Assembly: GCA_002723155.1 (NCBI GenBank)
Contig: PBNO01000015.1
Location: 62,001-126,000 of the forward strand
Source: Ponticaulis sp.
GTDB taxonomy: Bacteria > Pseudomonadota > Alphaproteobacteria > Caulobacterales > Hyphomonadaceae
Length of the DNA: 64,000 nt
Direction of reading: 5' to 3'
The position numbers and the translations under genes are program-made. Below, piece after piece: positions 8,659 through 16,748 of the stretch. Numbering within the stretch: the stretch's first letter is position 1; every line of letters begins with the position of its first letter. The notes under the pieces are model-generated. The model was not told the DNA's origin. It saw nothing but the letters and a program-made list of their open reading frames with translations, and made no database searches.

Positions 8659-9259
8659 GACCGCCGGTCAGGACAGGAAACCCTGCCCCCATCAGGAGAT
8701 TGCGTGTTTCAAACAATGGAAGTCCGACGACCGCAGAGTATGAGCCACTCAGGTCAGAAATGAATGCAGACGCCATGCCCTGAATGCCATAGCCGCCAGC
8801 TTTACCATTCCATTCGCCACTCGCCAGATAGACCGCAATTTCTTCGTCGGTGAGACGCTTCATCTTTACACGCGTGACGACGACGCGGCGAGATAACGAG
8901 CCATCTGGAGCGATAACCGCGATGGCCGTCAGAACTTTGTGAGCGCGCCCGGACAAGAGCTCAAGACATTCGCGTGCAGAGGTTTCATCTTCGGTTTTTG
9001 GTAGAATGCGGCGCCCGACAGCAACAACCGTGTCTGCTGCCAGGATAACGCTGCCCGCAAATTGGCTCTGCACGGCCTGAGCTTTCTCGATGGCCAACCG
9101 CTCAGCGTAGACGCGCGGAAGCTCGCCCTGATGAGGGGTCTCATCAAGGTCAGCAGGATGGATTTTGGTCGGGATGATGCCCATTTGCGCAAGAAGGTCG
9201 CGGCGCCTCGGCGAGGCGCTAGCGAGCACAAAATCAGGCAAAGAAGAGCGGGACACCAC
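8651..9259 (-). CDS. maf: Maf family nucleoside triphosphate pyrophosphatase
   Basis: Maf proteins hydrolyse non-canonical or surplus nucleoside triphosphates to monophosphates. The 202 residues show the Maf signature ASASPRRRDLLAQMG near the N-terminus, YAERLAIEKA, the catalytic-site block LAADTVVAVG and SGRAHKVLTA. The start appears to be GTG 9259, whose G is also the last base of the infA stop codon TAG, so the genes are tightly coupled. Which Maf subfamily (dTTP/UTP or m7GTP type) it belongs to cannot be read reliably. Confidence 0.92.
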   Translation of the reverse strand: MVSRSSLPDFVLASASPRRRDLLAQMGIIPTKIHPADLDETPHQGELPRVYAERLAIEKAQAVQSQFAGSVILAADTVVAVGRRILPKTEDETSARECLELLSGRAHKVLTAIAVIAPDGSLSRRVVVTRVKMKRLTDEEIAVYLASGEWNGKAGGYGIQGMASAFISDLSGSYSAVVGLPLFETRNLLMGAGFPVLTGGHA

Positions 9260-9477
9260 TATTTAAAGCGGTAAGTAATGCGCCCCTTAGTGAGGTCGTA
9301 CGGGGTCATTTCAACAAGCACTTTATCGCCTGTCAGAACACGAATGCGGTTTTTACGCATTTTACCTGCCGTATGAGCCACAATTTCGTGGTCATTTTCC
9401 AGCTTCACCCGGAACGTCGCATTGGGAAGCAATTCCACAATCGTTCCAGTGAATTCAAGCATCTCTTCTTTTGCCAT
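9259..9477 (-). CDS. infA: Translation initiation factor IF-1
   Basis: IF-1 is a single OB-fold protein that occupies the ribosomal A site during initiation. The 72 residues run [19 protein letters not shown] through [20 protein letters not shown] and end [10 protein letters not shown], essentially canonical. ATG 9477 is preceded by GAGGAG at good spacing; an upstream in-frame start would lack one. It heads the infA-maf-RNase-yacG unit. The 150 bases between it and the UPF0262 gene should hold its promoter. Confidence 0.97.
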   Translation of the reverse strand: MAKEEMLEFTGTIVELLPNATFRVKLENDHEIVAHTAGKMRKNRIRVLTGDKVLVEMTPYDLTKGRITYRFK

Positions 9478-9629
9478 GCACTCCTCGTGGGCAACCAATC
9501 TAATCAAGGGGTCGCATATAGTGTAATTTTCTCGAAAGCGTCACCCATTATGCACTAAATAGCCGCATAAACTTCAAGGGAAAGCAAAAGAACCCTGAAT
9601 TTATGTCATTTTTTAGCTGGTAAAAATTA

Positions 9630-10103
9630 TCAGCTTTTGGCGTGCAGAGCACAAATGAGCGTAAACAGGCGACGCGCTGTATCAAAATCCGTGTCGATTT
9701 TCCCACGCAAGCGCTCGGCCAGAAGCTCGGAGCCTTCATTGTGAATACCGCGACGCGCCATATCGATCGCCTCGATCTGGTTCGGAGTCTGGTTGCGGAT
9801 CGCATCATAATAGCTGTCGCAAATCATGAAGTAATCTTTCACGATCCGACGAAACGGCGCGAGTGACAGAATGAAGGTGTGCAAATGCACATCCTCTTCA
9901 TTGCTGATCTGCATAATCAGGCGATTATCCTGTCGCGATAGCGCAAGCTTGTAGGGGCCTGCGGGATTACCTTCCAACGAAAAGGTATTGTCTTCGAGCA
10001 GATCAAAAATCGCCACACGACGTTCGTGCTCAGCATCCGGCCCGGCGGCGCTGAGGGTTTCATTGTCGATGTCTACAGCGATGATCCGCTCAGAACTGGT
10101 CAC
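9630..10103 (-). CDS. UPF0262 family protein
   Basis: A 157-residue protein of unknown function, recognised from its N-terminal IIAVDIDNETL block, its NPAGPYKLALS segment and the central ILSLAPFRRIVKDYFMICDSYY region, features of the alphaproteobacterial UPF0262 family. It has no signal peptide or membrane segment. The ATG overlaps the hisD stop codon by 4 bases. This pairing with hisD is common in the class, but no functional link is established. Confidence 0.85.
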   Translation of the reverse strand: MTSSERIIAVDIDNETLSAAGPDAEHERRVAIFDLLEDNTFSLEGNPAGPYKLALSRQDNRLIMQISNEEDVHLHTFILSLAPFRRIVKDYFMICDSYYDAIRNQTPNQIEAIDMARRGIHNEGSELLAERLRGKIDTDFDTARRLFTLICALHAKS

Positions 10104-11404
10104 GTCTCTGTTTCCTTACCGAGTCGAATGGAAACACTCCGTTCGTGTGCAGGCAAGTGCTCAGATTGCGCAAGAGCAATCGCAGACGGCGCAAGATGCT
10201 CGAAACCAGCACGGCTGATTGACTGAATAGATATCCGTTTCAGGAAATCAAACAGTCCGAGTCCCGACGAGAAACGCGCGGCTCCCGATGTCGGAAGCAC
10301 GTGATTCGAACCTGTCACATAATCACCGAGCGCCTCAGGTGCCCATGCACCGAGGAAAACAGCGCCCGCGTGACGGACCAGATCGACCTTGCTTTCAGGA
10401 GCCTCAATAGCGAGTTCGAGGTGTTCCGGCGCGATTTGATTCGAAATCTCGCACGCCTCATCGATGGAACGAGACTGAATGAAAGCGCCGTGCGCCTTCC
10501 ATGAGGTGGTTGCCGTCTCGACCGTAGGAAGCTGTTGGAGCTGGCGATCAAGCTCTCGCTCAACCTCGTCCAGATATTCCGCATCCGGTGAAATCAGAAT
10601 GGATTGTGCAGCAGGGTCGTGCTCGGCCTGAGACAGGAGATCAGCTGCAATCCAGCCGGCAGGAACGGAGCCGTCACCGATAATGCAAACCTCAGAAGGT
10701 CCTGCCACTGTATCAATGCCCACGCGTCCGAACACCTGACGTTTCGCTTCGGCGACAAACGCATTACCCGGGCCAACAATCTTATCTACCGGCTTCATAT
10801 TACCCGCGCCGAAAGTCAGCGCCGCAACAGCCTGCGCACCGCCAATCGGATAGTATTCCTGAACGCCAGCACGAATAGCGGCATAGGCAACAGCTGGGCT
10901 CAGAACGCCATCCGGCGTTGGCGCAACCATCACAATGCGCTTCACACCTGCAACGCGTGCCGGCACCATATTCATCAGCACAGAGCTCGGATAATTTGCG
11001 CGTCCGCCAGGCACATACACGCCCACCGAATCCACAGCATTCCACTTCCAGCCAAGATTAAGCCCGTGGCCATCATCAAAGCTGTGGTCGGAAGGCATCT
11101 GCGCTTCGTGATAGGCAGAAATACGGTCATGCGCGAAATCGATGGCGCGCTTCACCTCATCCGGGCAGCCTTCCGCGATTTTGGATAGATCCATGGATGG
11201 GTTTGAAAGCGTGTCAGGCTCAATCTCGAAACGGTCGAAACGGCTTGTGTACTCAGCCACGGCGTCACCGCCGCGCATCTCAACCGCATCCAGAATTTCA
11301 CGTACAATATCGCGCGTGTCCTGCGCGTTGCCGCGAGGTTCTTTCAGAAATGCGCCGAAGTCAGCTTCGAAACCGCTATCAGAACTATTAAATCGCCGTG
11401 CCAT
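10100..11404 (-). CDS. hisD: Histidinol dehydrogenase
   Basis: HisD carries out the last two steps of histidine biosynthesis, oxidising L-histidinol to histidine with two NAD. The 434 residues are full length. Landmarks are YVPGGRANYPSSVLMN, the nucleotide-binding stretch KIVGPGNAFVAEAKRQVFG, the zinc-site block LLSQAEHDPAAQ and the catalytic IAPEHLE. It lies 6 bases after the DUF2948 gene and overlaps the UPF0262 gene. The other his genes are not in the window. Confidence 0.96.
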   Translation of the reverse strand: MARRFNSSDSGFEADFGAFLKEPRGNAQDTRDIVREILDAVEMRGGDAVAEYTSRFDRFEIEPDTLSNPSMDLSKIAEGCPDEVKRAIDFAHDRISAYHEAQMPSDHSFDDGHGLNLGWKWNAVDSVGVYVPGGRANYPSSVLMNMVPARVAGVKRIVMVAPTPDGVLSPAVAYAAIRAGVQEYYPIGGAQAVAALTFGAGNMKPVDKIVGPGNAFVAEAKRQVFGRVGIDTVAGPSEVCIIGDGSVPAGWIAADLLSQAEHDPAAQSILISPDAEYLDEVERELDRQLQQLPTVETATTSWKAHGAFIQSRSIDEACEISNQIAPEHLELAIEAPESKVDLVRHAGAVFLGAWAPEALGDYVTGSNHVLPTSGAARFSSGLGLFDFLKRISIQSISRAGFEHLAPSAIALAQSEHLPAHERSVSIRLGKETET

Positions 11405-11410
11405 CTGGCG

Positions 11411-11848
11411 TTATTCCTTGTGTGCCGGACGATTTTTTGCGGGCCATGGCTGGCTCACGTCCACAAGAGTTGCATCCAGACAGTCTGCTGACACAACAAG
11501 TTCTCCATCGCCAGCAAAAATGAGACGGAACTGGCCGGAAGGTGCCTCTTCACCGTCCTCCCACTCGACAGACATAAGCGAAAGCACAAGATCAGCAGAC
11601 TTCGGAGGGAGACCACGCGCTTTCACGCCTGTAACGTCTTCGAGCGATAAAGCGCTTCGTACACGCTGCTGTGCATCGCTTTCGCCATTTTCCCAACGAA
11701 AACGATTGAACTCGATAAGGAAACGCCGCTTGCGAGCTTCATAGGCAATGTCAGCTGGCTTACAGACGCCGTCCTGACATGCAGCTGAAATAATTTTCAG
11801 ATCGTCGGCATCTACGGCCATCAATCTCAAGGTGTTCGCTTGCGACAA
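11411..11848 (-). CDS. DUF2948 family protein
   Basis: A 145-residue soluble protein of unknown function. Recognisable family features are LRLMAVDADDLKIISAACQD at the start, the RRFLIEFNRFRWE core and the terminal LVDVSQPWPAKNRPAHKE. It has no membrane or signal sequence. It sits between murA and hisD on the same strand, a placement seen widely in alphaproteobacteria, and probably belongs to the murA-hisD transcript. I cannot assign a function. Confidence 0.85.
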   Translation of the reverse strand: MSQANTLRLMAVDADDLKIISAACQDGVCKPADIAYEARKRRFLIEFNRFRWENGESDAQQRVRSALSLEDVTGVKARGLPPKSADLVLSLMSVEWEDGEEAPSGQFRLIFAGDGELVVSADCLDATLVDVSQPWPAKNRPAHKE

Positions 11849-11871
11849 TTCCGCCTCCGGGCATTCCGTCG

Positions 11872-13143
11872 TTATTCTGTGTCGGCCCCGCGTTCAATCC
11901 GGGCACCACATGCATTTAGTTTCTCTTCGAGATTCTCAAAGCCCCGATCGAGGTGATAAATGCGATTAACTTCAGTCTCACCTTCAGCCACCAGACCGGC
12001 GATGACCAGACTGACAGATGCGCGCAGGTCAGTTGCCATTACGGGCGCGGCGACAAGATGGTCTACACCATGCACGGTGGCGACCTTTCCCTGAACACGG
12101 ATGTCTGCGCCGAAGCGGTTCAGCTCTGGTGCATGGAGAAAGCGGTTCTCGAAGATATTTTCTGTGATTGTGCTCGTACCGTCCGCAACCGTCATCAGCG
12201 CCATGAACTGTGCCTGAAGGTCAGTCGCAAAGCCCGGGTGCGGCTGTACGTCGACATCAACGGCCTTCAGTCGTTCGCCATTTCGCTGAATGCGTACACC
12301 ATTGTCTTCCACCGTCGCAGTCACGCCCGCCTTTCGAAGATGCTCCAGCAGAGATGTCATTTCAGCAGCCGGCGCGCCCTCAAGCAGAACGTCTCCACCA
12401 GCCGCGGCCACAGCCATAGCGTAAGTACCTGCCTCAATACGGTCCGGCATGACAGAGTAAGAAACGCCTTTTAGCTTATCGACGCCTTCAATTCGAATAG
12501 TCGACGTTCCCTCGCCTTCTATCTTCGCGCCCATGGCTTTCAGCATGTTGGCAATATCGATAATTTCAGGCTCGCGCGCGGCGTTATTAATGGTGGTGGT
12601 CCCTTTCGCGAGGGTGGCAGCCATCATTGTGTGCTCTGTCGCACCAACGGACGGAAACGGCAGATCAATAATCGCACCGTTCAGTCCGCGAATTGCGGCG
12701 GCTTTGACATAACCTTGCTCGATAACAATGTCGGCGCCCATCGCTTCAAAGGCATCAAGGTGAAAGTTCACAGGGCGCGCGCCGATTGCGCAGCCACCTG
12801 GAAGAGAGACCGTTGCATGCCCGATACGCCCAAGAAGCGGACCGAGCACGTTGAAGGTCGCTCGCATCTTACGCACCAGATCATATGGCGCGATTGTCGA
12901 AGAGATGTTGGCCGCGTTCAGGCGGCAGGTAGAGTCACCCTGCGGCCAGTAGACGTCGACGCCTAGCGTAGACAGCAGGCGCGCCATAAAGCGCGAGTCA
13001 GCCAGATTGGGCATATTGCGCAGTTCGACAGGTTCGTCTGTCAGAAGCGCAGCTGCCATGAGTTTCAGTGCGGAGTTCTTGGCACCTGAGATACGGATAT
13101 TTCCGTTCAGCTGGTGGCCGCCGCGAATTGTAAGTTTGTCCAT
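11872..13143 (-). CDS. murA: UDP-N-acetylglucosamine 1-carboxyvinyltransferase
   Basis: MurA adds enolpyruvate from PEP to UDP-GlcNAc, the first committed step of peptidoglycan synthesis. The 423 residues cover the whole EPT fold. The start has [20 protein letters not shown] (conserved Lys). The loop [16 protein letters not shown] holds the active-site Cys targeted by fosfomycin, and [16 protein letters not shown] follows. The C-terminal region ends in [13 protein letters not shown]. Because Cys is present rather than Asp, fosfomycin sensitivity would be expected at the enzyme level. Confidence 0.97.
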   Translation of the reverse strand: MDKLTIRGGHQLNGNIRISGAKNSALKLMAAALLTDEPVELRNMPNLADSRFMARLLSTLGVDVYWPQGDSTCRLNAANISSTIAPYDLVRKMRATFNVLGPLLGRIGHATVSLPGGCAIGARPVNFHLDAFEAMGADIVIEQGYVKAAAIRGLNGAIIDLPFPSVGATEHTMMAATLAKGTTTINNAAREPEIIDIANMLKAMGAKIEGEGTSTIRIEGVDKLKGVSYSVMPDRIEAGTYAMAVAAAGGDVLLEGAPAAEMTSLLEHLRKAGVTATVEDNGVRIQRNGERLKAVDVDVQPHPGFATDLQAQFMALMTVADGTSTITENIFENRFLHAPELNRFGADIRVQGKVATVHGVDHLVAAPVMATDLRASVSLVIAGLVAEGETEVNRIYHLDRGFENLEEKLNACGARIERGADTE

Positions 13144-13212
13144 GGCGCAAGCTATTCCCGGAGTCGCGCAAACGCAAAGGCGTTATTGCGGCAAAAGTCA
13201 GATCAATTCAGG

Positions 13213-13365
13213 CTATTTCGGATCGGACGACGTGTCGGGCTCCGATTTGGCCTTTCTTGCCGCCGACTTACGACGCCGCAGGTTGGCGCGCAATGCATCC
13301 TTTAACCTCTGTTCCTTTTCAGTGGCAGAAGGCTTGTTAGGGGATTTGCCGGTTTCTTCAGACAT
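13213..13365 (-). CDS. Small basic protein upstream of murA (50 aa)
   Basis: This short frame was found by reading the minus strand between the tRNA and murA. It begins ATGTCTGAAGAAACC at 13365 and ends TAG at 13213. The 50-residue product has an acidic and polar start (MSEETGKSP), a central EKEQRLKDALRANLRRRKSA and an acidic end, so it is strongly basic in the middle and probably helical. Small proteins with a similar LRxNLxRRK core are, as I recall, common next to murA in alphaproteobacteria, but that is memory rather than a search. Codon use resembles the neighbours. Function unknown. Confidence 0.72.
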   Translation of the reverse strand: MSEETGKSPNKPSATEKEQRLKDALRANLRRRKSAARKAKSEPDTSSDPK

Positions 13366-13440
13366 TCTTTATCCGCGCTACTCATAAGGGGTTTTCAATC
13401 GCAATTGTTTGAGGTAACGAGCCCGCTCTGCGATTTCAAT

Positions 13441-13515
13441 GCCGCGGTAGCTCAGTGGTAGAGCGCACCCTTGGTAAGGGTGAGGTCGGGAGTTCAATTC
13501 TCCCTCGCGGCACCA
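13441..13515 (+). tRNA. tRNA-Thr (anticodon GGT)
   Basis: The acceptor arm GCCGCGG pairs with the 3' TCGCGGC. The D arm contains AGCTCAGTGGTAGAGC. The anticodon stem CACCC/GGGTG holds the loop TTGGTAA with anticodon GGT (reads ACC). The T arm has GGGAGTTCAATTCTCCC. CCA is encoded (13513-13515). Confidence 0.96.
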
Positions 13516-13575
13516 GTTTCCATAAAATTTATTGATGCCAAAACGAGCGCGATTCTCATCTCGCTGTTTAAGATC

Positions 13576-13602
13576 AAAAATGCCTCTCGGAAGGCATTTT
13601 TT
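13576..13602 (+). terminator. Terminator after tRNA-Thr
   Basis: The stem AAATGCCT / AGGCATTT with a short loop is followed by a run of T (13597-13602). It lies 60 bases past the tRNA on the same strand. Confidence 0.75.
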
Positions 13603-13632
13603 GCACCTATCCGCATGCTTCATACTGTGCAG

Positions 13633-13679
13633 CACGCTTTTCAGAGCGTGACCACACCTTAGAAAGTGTGATTTTTTTT
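13633..13679 (+). terminator. Tandem hairpins ending in T8
   Basis: CACGCT/AGCGTG (13633-13650) is immediately followed by CACAC (13653-13657) / GTGTG (13666-13670), then A and eight T. The second hairpin has only a 5-base stem, so its strength is uncertain. It may be a back-up terminator for the tRNA transcript. Confidence 0.5.
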
Positions 13680-13847
13680 CAACACTCACACGTTATTCTT
13701 TTGAAAAATAAGCCCTATTCGGACGGTTAAAGCACCTTAATTTTTAGTCAAAATATATATTTTTCAGGCCGTTAAATGATTGAAAAAAATTCACATGCTG
13801 AAAATTCAGGCTTGATCTGATGAATCTCCTGTCGCATAGTCTCCTCA

Positions 13848-13863
13848 ATGACACCGGTGTCAT
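13848..13863. promoter_or_regulatory. LacI-type operator 1 (TonB receptor)
   Basis: A perfect 16-base palindrome, ATGACACCGGTGTCAT, lies 28 bases before the receptor start codon. Its left half, ATGACA-CCGG, is identical to three other sites in the pectin locus. The CG-centred dyad is typical of LacI-family operators. The likely binder is the LacI protein encoded at 20853-21938. Confidence 0.8.
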
Positions 13864-13891
13864 ACCGGGAAACACCTTTGGGAGGAAGTTC

Positions 13892-16651
13892 ATGAAACGT
13901 ACTTTGTTTAACAAATTTTTTGCGGGTGCGTCACTGCTCGCCATGGCGACAGCAGCGCCTGCCGCAATAGCGCAGGAAGAACAGACAGAAGACGATGTCG
14001 CTCGTTTGTCCACCGTTCAGGTAACCGGTTTCCGTAGTTCACTTGCTGAAGCTCTGGACGTGAAGCGCGAAGCATCTGGCGTTGTTGATGCCATTGTTGC
14101 TGAAGACATTGCAGCATTCCCTGATCTGAACCTTGCAGAATCTATTCAGCGTATCCCTGGTATCTCGATCAACCGCGTCGCAGGCGAAGGTCGTCAAATC
14201 ACGGTTCGTGGTCTCGGCTCTACATTCACACGCGTACGCATCAACGGCATGGAAGCGCTCTCCACTACGGGCGGTGCAGACTCTTCCGGTGGCACAAACC
14301 GTAGTCGTGGCTTCGACTTCAACACATTCGCATCTGACCTGTTCAACGAGATCGTTGTTACCAAAACGACGTCTGCGTCTATGGATGAAGGCTCCCTCGG
14401 TGCGACGGTAGATCTGCGTACAGCGCGTCCGCTGGATTATGACGCTGGCCTCACAGCCGCTGGCTCAGCACAGTTCGGCTATAACGATCTTTCTGAAGAG
14501 TTCAGCCCTCGCTATGCTGGCCTCCTGTCCTGGACCAACGACGCAGAGAACTTCGGCGTTCTTGTGTCTGCAGCTTACTCAGACCGCACAATCCTCGAAG
14601 AAGGCTTCTCTACGGTGCGCTGGCAGGATGGTAACTTCCGCTCAGTCAACGGCGTTGCCTGCCCTGCGGGTCCGGATTGCGCATCTGTAGACACAAACTC
14701 TCTGAACTATCACCCGCGTATTCCGCGCTATGGCCGCCTGACTAACGATCAGCAACGCCTTGGCCTGACGGGTTCTGTTCAGTTCCGTCCGACAGACCGC
14801 ACAACAGTTTCTCTCGACGCTCTCTATTCCAACTTCGAAGCGACACGCGTAGAGAACTATATGGAAGTGTTCTTCCGTAGTCAGGAAGGCCAGATCGACG
14901 TTAACAGCTTCACACTGAACAACGCTCAGAACATCGTCGACTCCGGTAACTTCAACATTAGCCCTAACGCGAACGGTACACACCCGATCCGCTCTGAGGG
15001 CCGTTACGACGAACTCGAAACCGACTTCACCCAGTTCACTCTGGAAGTTGACCACGAATTCTCTGACCGTCTGCGTGGTAACTTTGTTGCTGGTACGGTT
15101 CAGTCCGACTTCGACAACCCGATCCAGACAACCATCTTCTTTGATGCTGTCGGCGACGTGAATGGCTACACTTATGATTTCCGTGGCAACGAAAATACGC
15201 CAGCGATTGATTTTGGTAGCCTCGACATCACAGACCCATCCCAGTTCGCGTTCACAGAATTCCGTGACCGTCCGAACTCGGTTTCGAACTCTTTCACCAA
15301 CTTCGCTGGTACGCTTGAGTATGACTTTAACGATGCAGTCGTTCTCTCCGGCGGCGTCAGCCTGAAACAGTTCGAGTTCGACACAACCGAAGCACGTCGT
15401 GAGTCTACCAATGGCTCGCTGGTTTGCGGCCTTCCAGGCGTCACCTGCCCGGCTGGTGCAACAGGTCTGCCGATCACAGCTGATCTCTACAGCATCCTGT
15501 CCGGCTTCGGCACAAACCTCGGCATGCCAGGCAGCAATGACACGAGCTGGATTGTTCCAAACGTGTCCGCAGCTGCTAACCTGATCAACGCGTATGGCAT
15601 TCCAGGCGCTGTTCGTGACGGCAACACCCGAGGTGTAGAAGAAGAAGATTTGGGCGTATTCGTTCAGGCTGACTTCGAATACATGCTGGGTGACGTTCCA
15701 GTCCGTGGTGACGTTGGTGTTCGCTATGTCGAAACAACTGTTGAATCTACCGGTATCGTAAGCGGCACAACCGTAACGGTTGAACGCTCTTATGAAGACA
15801 CGCTTCCATCTCTAAACCTGAACTTCGAACTCCGCGAAGATCTCGTTCTGCGAACAAGCGTTGCGAAGGTGATGGCGCGTCCATCTCTCGGCAACCTGAC
15901 ACCAGGCGGCTCTCTGGACAGCTTCAACGGCCCTCCATTCTCCTACAGCGCTGGCAACCCGGGTCTCGATCCCTTCCGCGCTACGACATATGACGTGTCT
16001 CTGGAATGGTATTTCGACGATGAAGCACTCGTATCCTTTGCGTACTTCTACAAAGACGTAGACAACTTCTTCAACTCTACGATCTCCAACGCGGTACCTT
16101 ACAGCCAGACAGGCCTCCCAGCGAGCCTGCCACCGGCATCCAGCCCGCTGTTCAACCTGATCCAGGCTGGCGGTGACCCGACTGTTGAAGTTCGCCAGAC
16201 ATCTAACGGCGGCCCAGGCAGCATTTCCGGCTTCGAGATTGGCTATCAGCAGCCATTCACATTCCTGCCGGGCTTCTGGTCCAACTTCGGCTTCCAGGGC
16301 AACTTCACGCACGTCGAGTCGGATGACATCATCGGCTTCTCTCCGAACGCGTACAACGCCACCCTGTACTATGAAGATGACCGCTTCTCTGCACGTCTTT
16401 CTGCTGCGCAACGTGATGCCTACATCACACGCCGCGAAAACTCTAACGGTCGTGACGAGCGCGGCGTAGACTCCAGCTTCAACCTGGACTTCGCTTCTTC
16501 ATACCAGCTGAACGATCAGATCGATCTGACATTTGAAGCGATCAACCTGACTGACGAGTTCGAACAGCAAATCTTCGACGCTGCCGATCTTGTGAACGTC
16601 TATCACCACACAGGAACCGAGTTCCTGTTCGGTGCTCGCTTCAAGTACTAA
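13892..16651 (+). CDS. TonB-dependent receptor of the pectin locus
   Basis: A 919-residue outer-membrane receptor. The signal peptide (MKRTLFNKFFAGASLLAMA..., cut after AIA near residue 27) is followed by VQVTGFRSSLAEALDVKREA and a plug domain with FPDLNLAESIQRIPGISINR and RQITVRGLGS. A 22-strand-type barrel ends in FLFGARFKY with a terminal aromatic residue. This receptor class in Caulobacter/Xanthomonas-type bacteria imports plant oligosaccharides. The linked pectate lyase and the shared operator suggest oligogalacturonides. Start ATG 13892 has GGGAGGAAG; an in-frame ATG at 13820 would run through the operator. A strong terminator follows. Confidence 0.93.
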   Translation: MKRTLFNKFFAGASLLAMATAAPAAIAQEEQTEDDVARLSTVQVTGFRSSLAEALDVKREASGVVDAIVAEDIAAFPDLNLAESIQRIPGISINRVAGEGRQITVRGLGSTFTRVRINGMEALSTTGGADSSGGTNRSRGFDFNTFASDLFNEIVVTKTTSASMDEGSLGATVDLRTARPLDYDAGLTAAGSAQFGYNDLSEEFSPRYAGLLSWTNDAENFGVLVSAAYSDRTILEEGFSTVRWQDGNFRSVNGVACPAGPDCASVDTNSLNYHPRIPRYGRLTNDQQRLGLTGSVQFRPTDRTTVSLDALYSNFEATRVENYMEVFFRSQEGQIDVNSFTLNNAQNIVDSGNFNISPNANGTHPIRSEGRYDELETDFTQFTLEVDHEFSDRLRGNFVAGTVQSDFDNPIQTTIFFDAVGDVNGYTYDFRGNENTPAIDFGSLDITDPSQFAFTEFRDRPNSVSNSFTNFAGTLEYDFNDAVVLSGGVSLKQFEFDTTEARRESTNGSLVCGLPGVTCPAGATGLPITADLYSILSGFGTNLGMPGSNDTSWIVPNVSAAANLINAYGIPGAVRDGNTRGVEEEDLGVFVQADFEYMLGDVPVRGDVGVRYVETTVESTGIVSGTTVTVERSYEDTLPSLNLNFELREDLVLRTSVAKVMARPSLGNLTPGGSLDSFNGPPFSYSAGNPGLDPFRATTYDVSLEWYFDDEALVSFAYFYKDVDNFFNSTISNAVPYSQTGLPASLPPASSPLFNLIQAGGDPTVEVRQTSNGGPGSISGFEIGYQQPFTFLPGFWSNFGFQGNFTHVESDDIIGFSPNAYNATLYYEDDRFSARLSAAQRDAYITRRENSNGRDERGVDSSFNLDFASSYQLNDQIDLTFEAINLTDEFEQQIFDAADLVNVYHHTGTEFLFGARFKY

Positions 16652-16692
16652 GTTCTCCCTCAGAACTATCTCCTGTTCTGCAGATCAAACTG

Positions 16693-16727
16693 AAACCGGC
16701 GCTTTCCCTGTGGCGCCGGTTTTTTTC
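16693..16727 (+). terminator. Terminator of the TonB receptor gene
   Basis: A perfect 10-base stem, AAACCGGCGC (16693-16702) with GCGCCGGTTT (16713-16722), is followed by a T-rich tail to 16727. It lies 40 bases after the receptor stop codon. Confidence 0.93.
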
Positions 16728-16748
16728 TTATCTAAACGGAGGTTCCAG

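Larger units (their letters stand above)
13516..13891. other. Intergenic region between tRNA-Thr and the TonB receptor
   Basis: About 375 bases without a gene. In order it holds a terminator after the tRNA (13576-13602), a tandem pair of hairpins ending in T8 (13633-13679), an AT-rich stretch (13680-13800) that probably contains the receptor promoter, the CCGG-centred operator (13848-13863), and the receptor's ribosome site GGGAGGAAG (about 13879-13888). Confidence 0.7.

Noticed and set aside
13727-13740. TTAA-N6-TTAA, resembling a CtrA cell-cycle site
   Set aside because: The spacer is six bases instead of the seven in the CtrA consensus, and the region is AT-rich, so chance is likely.
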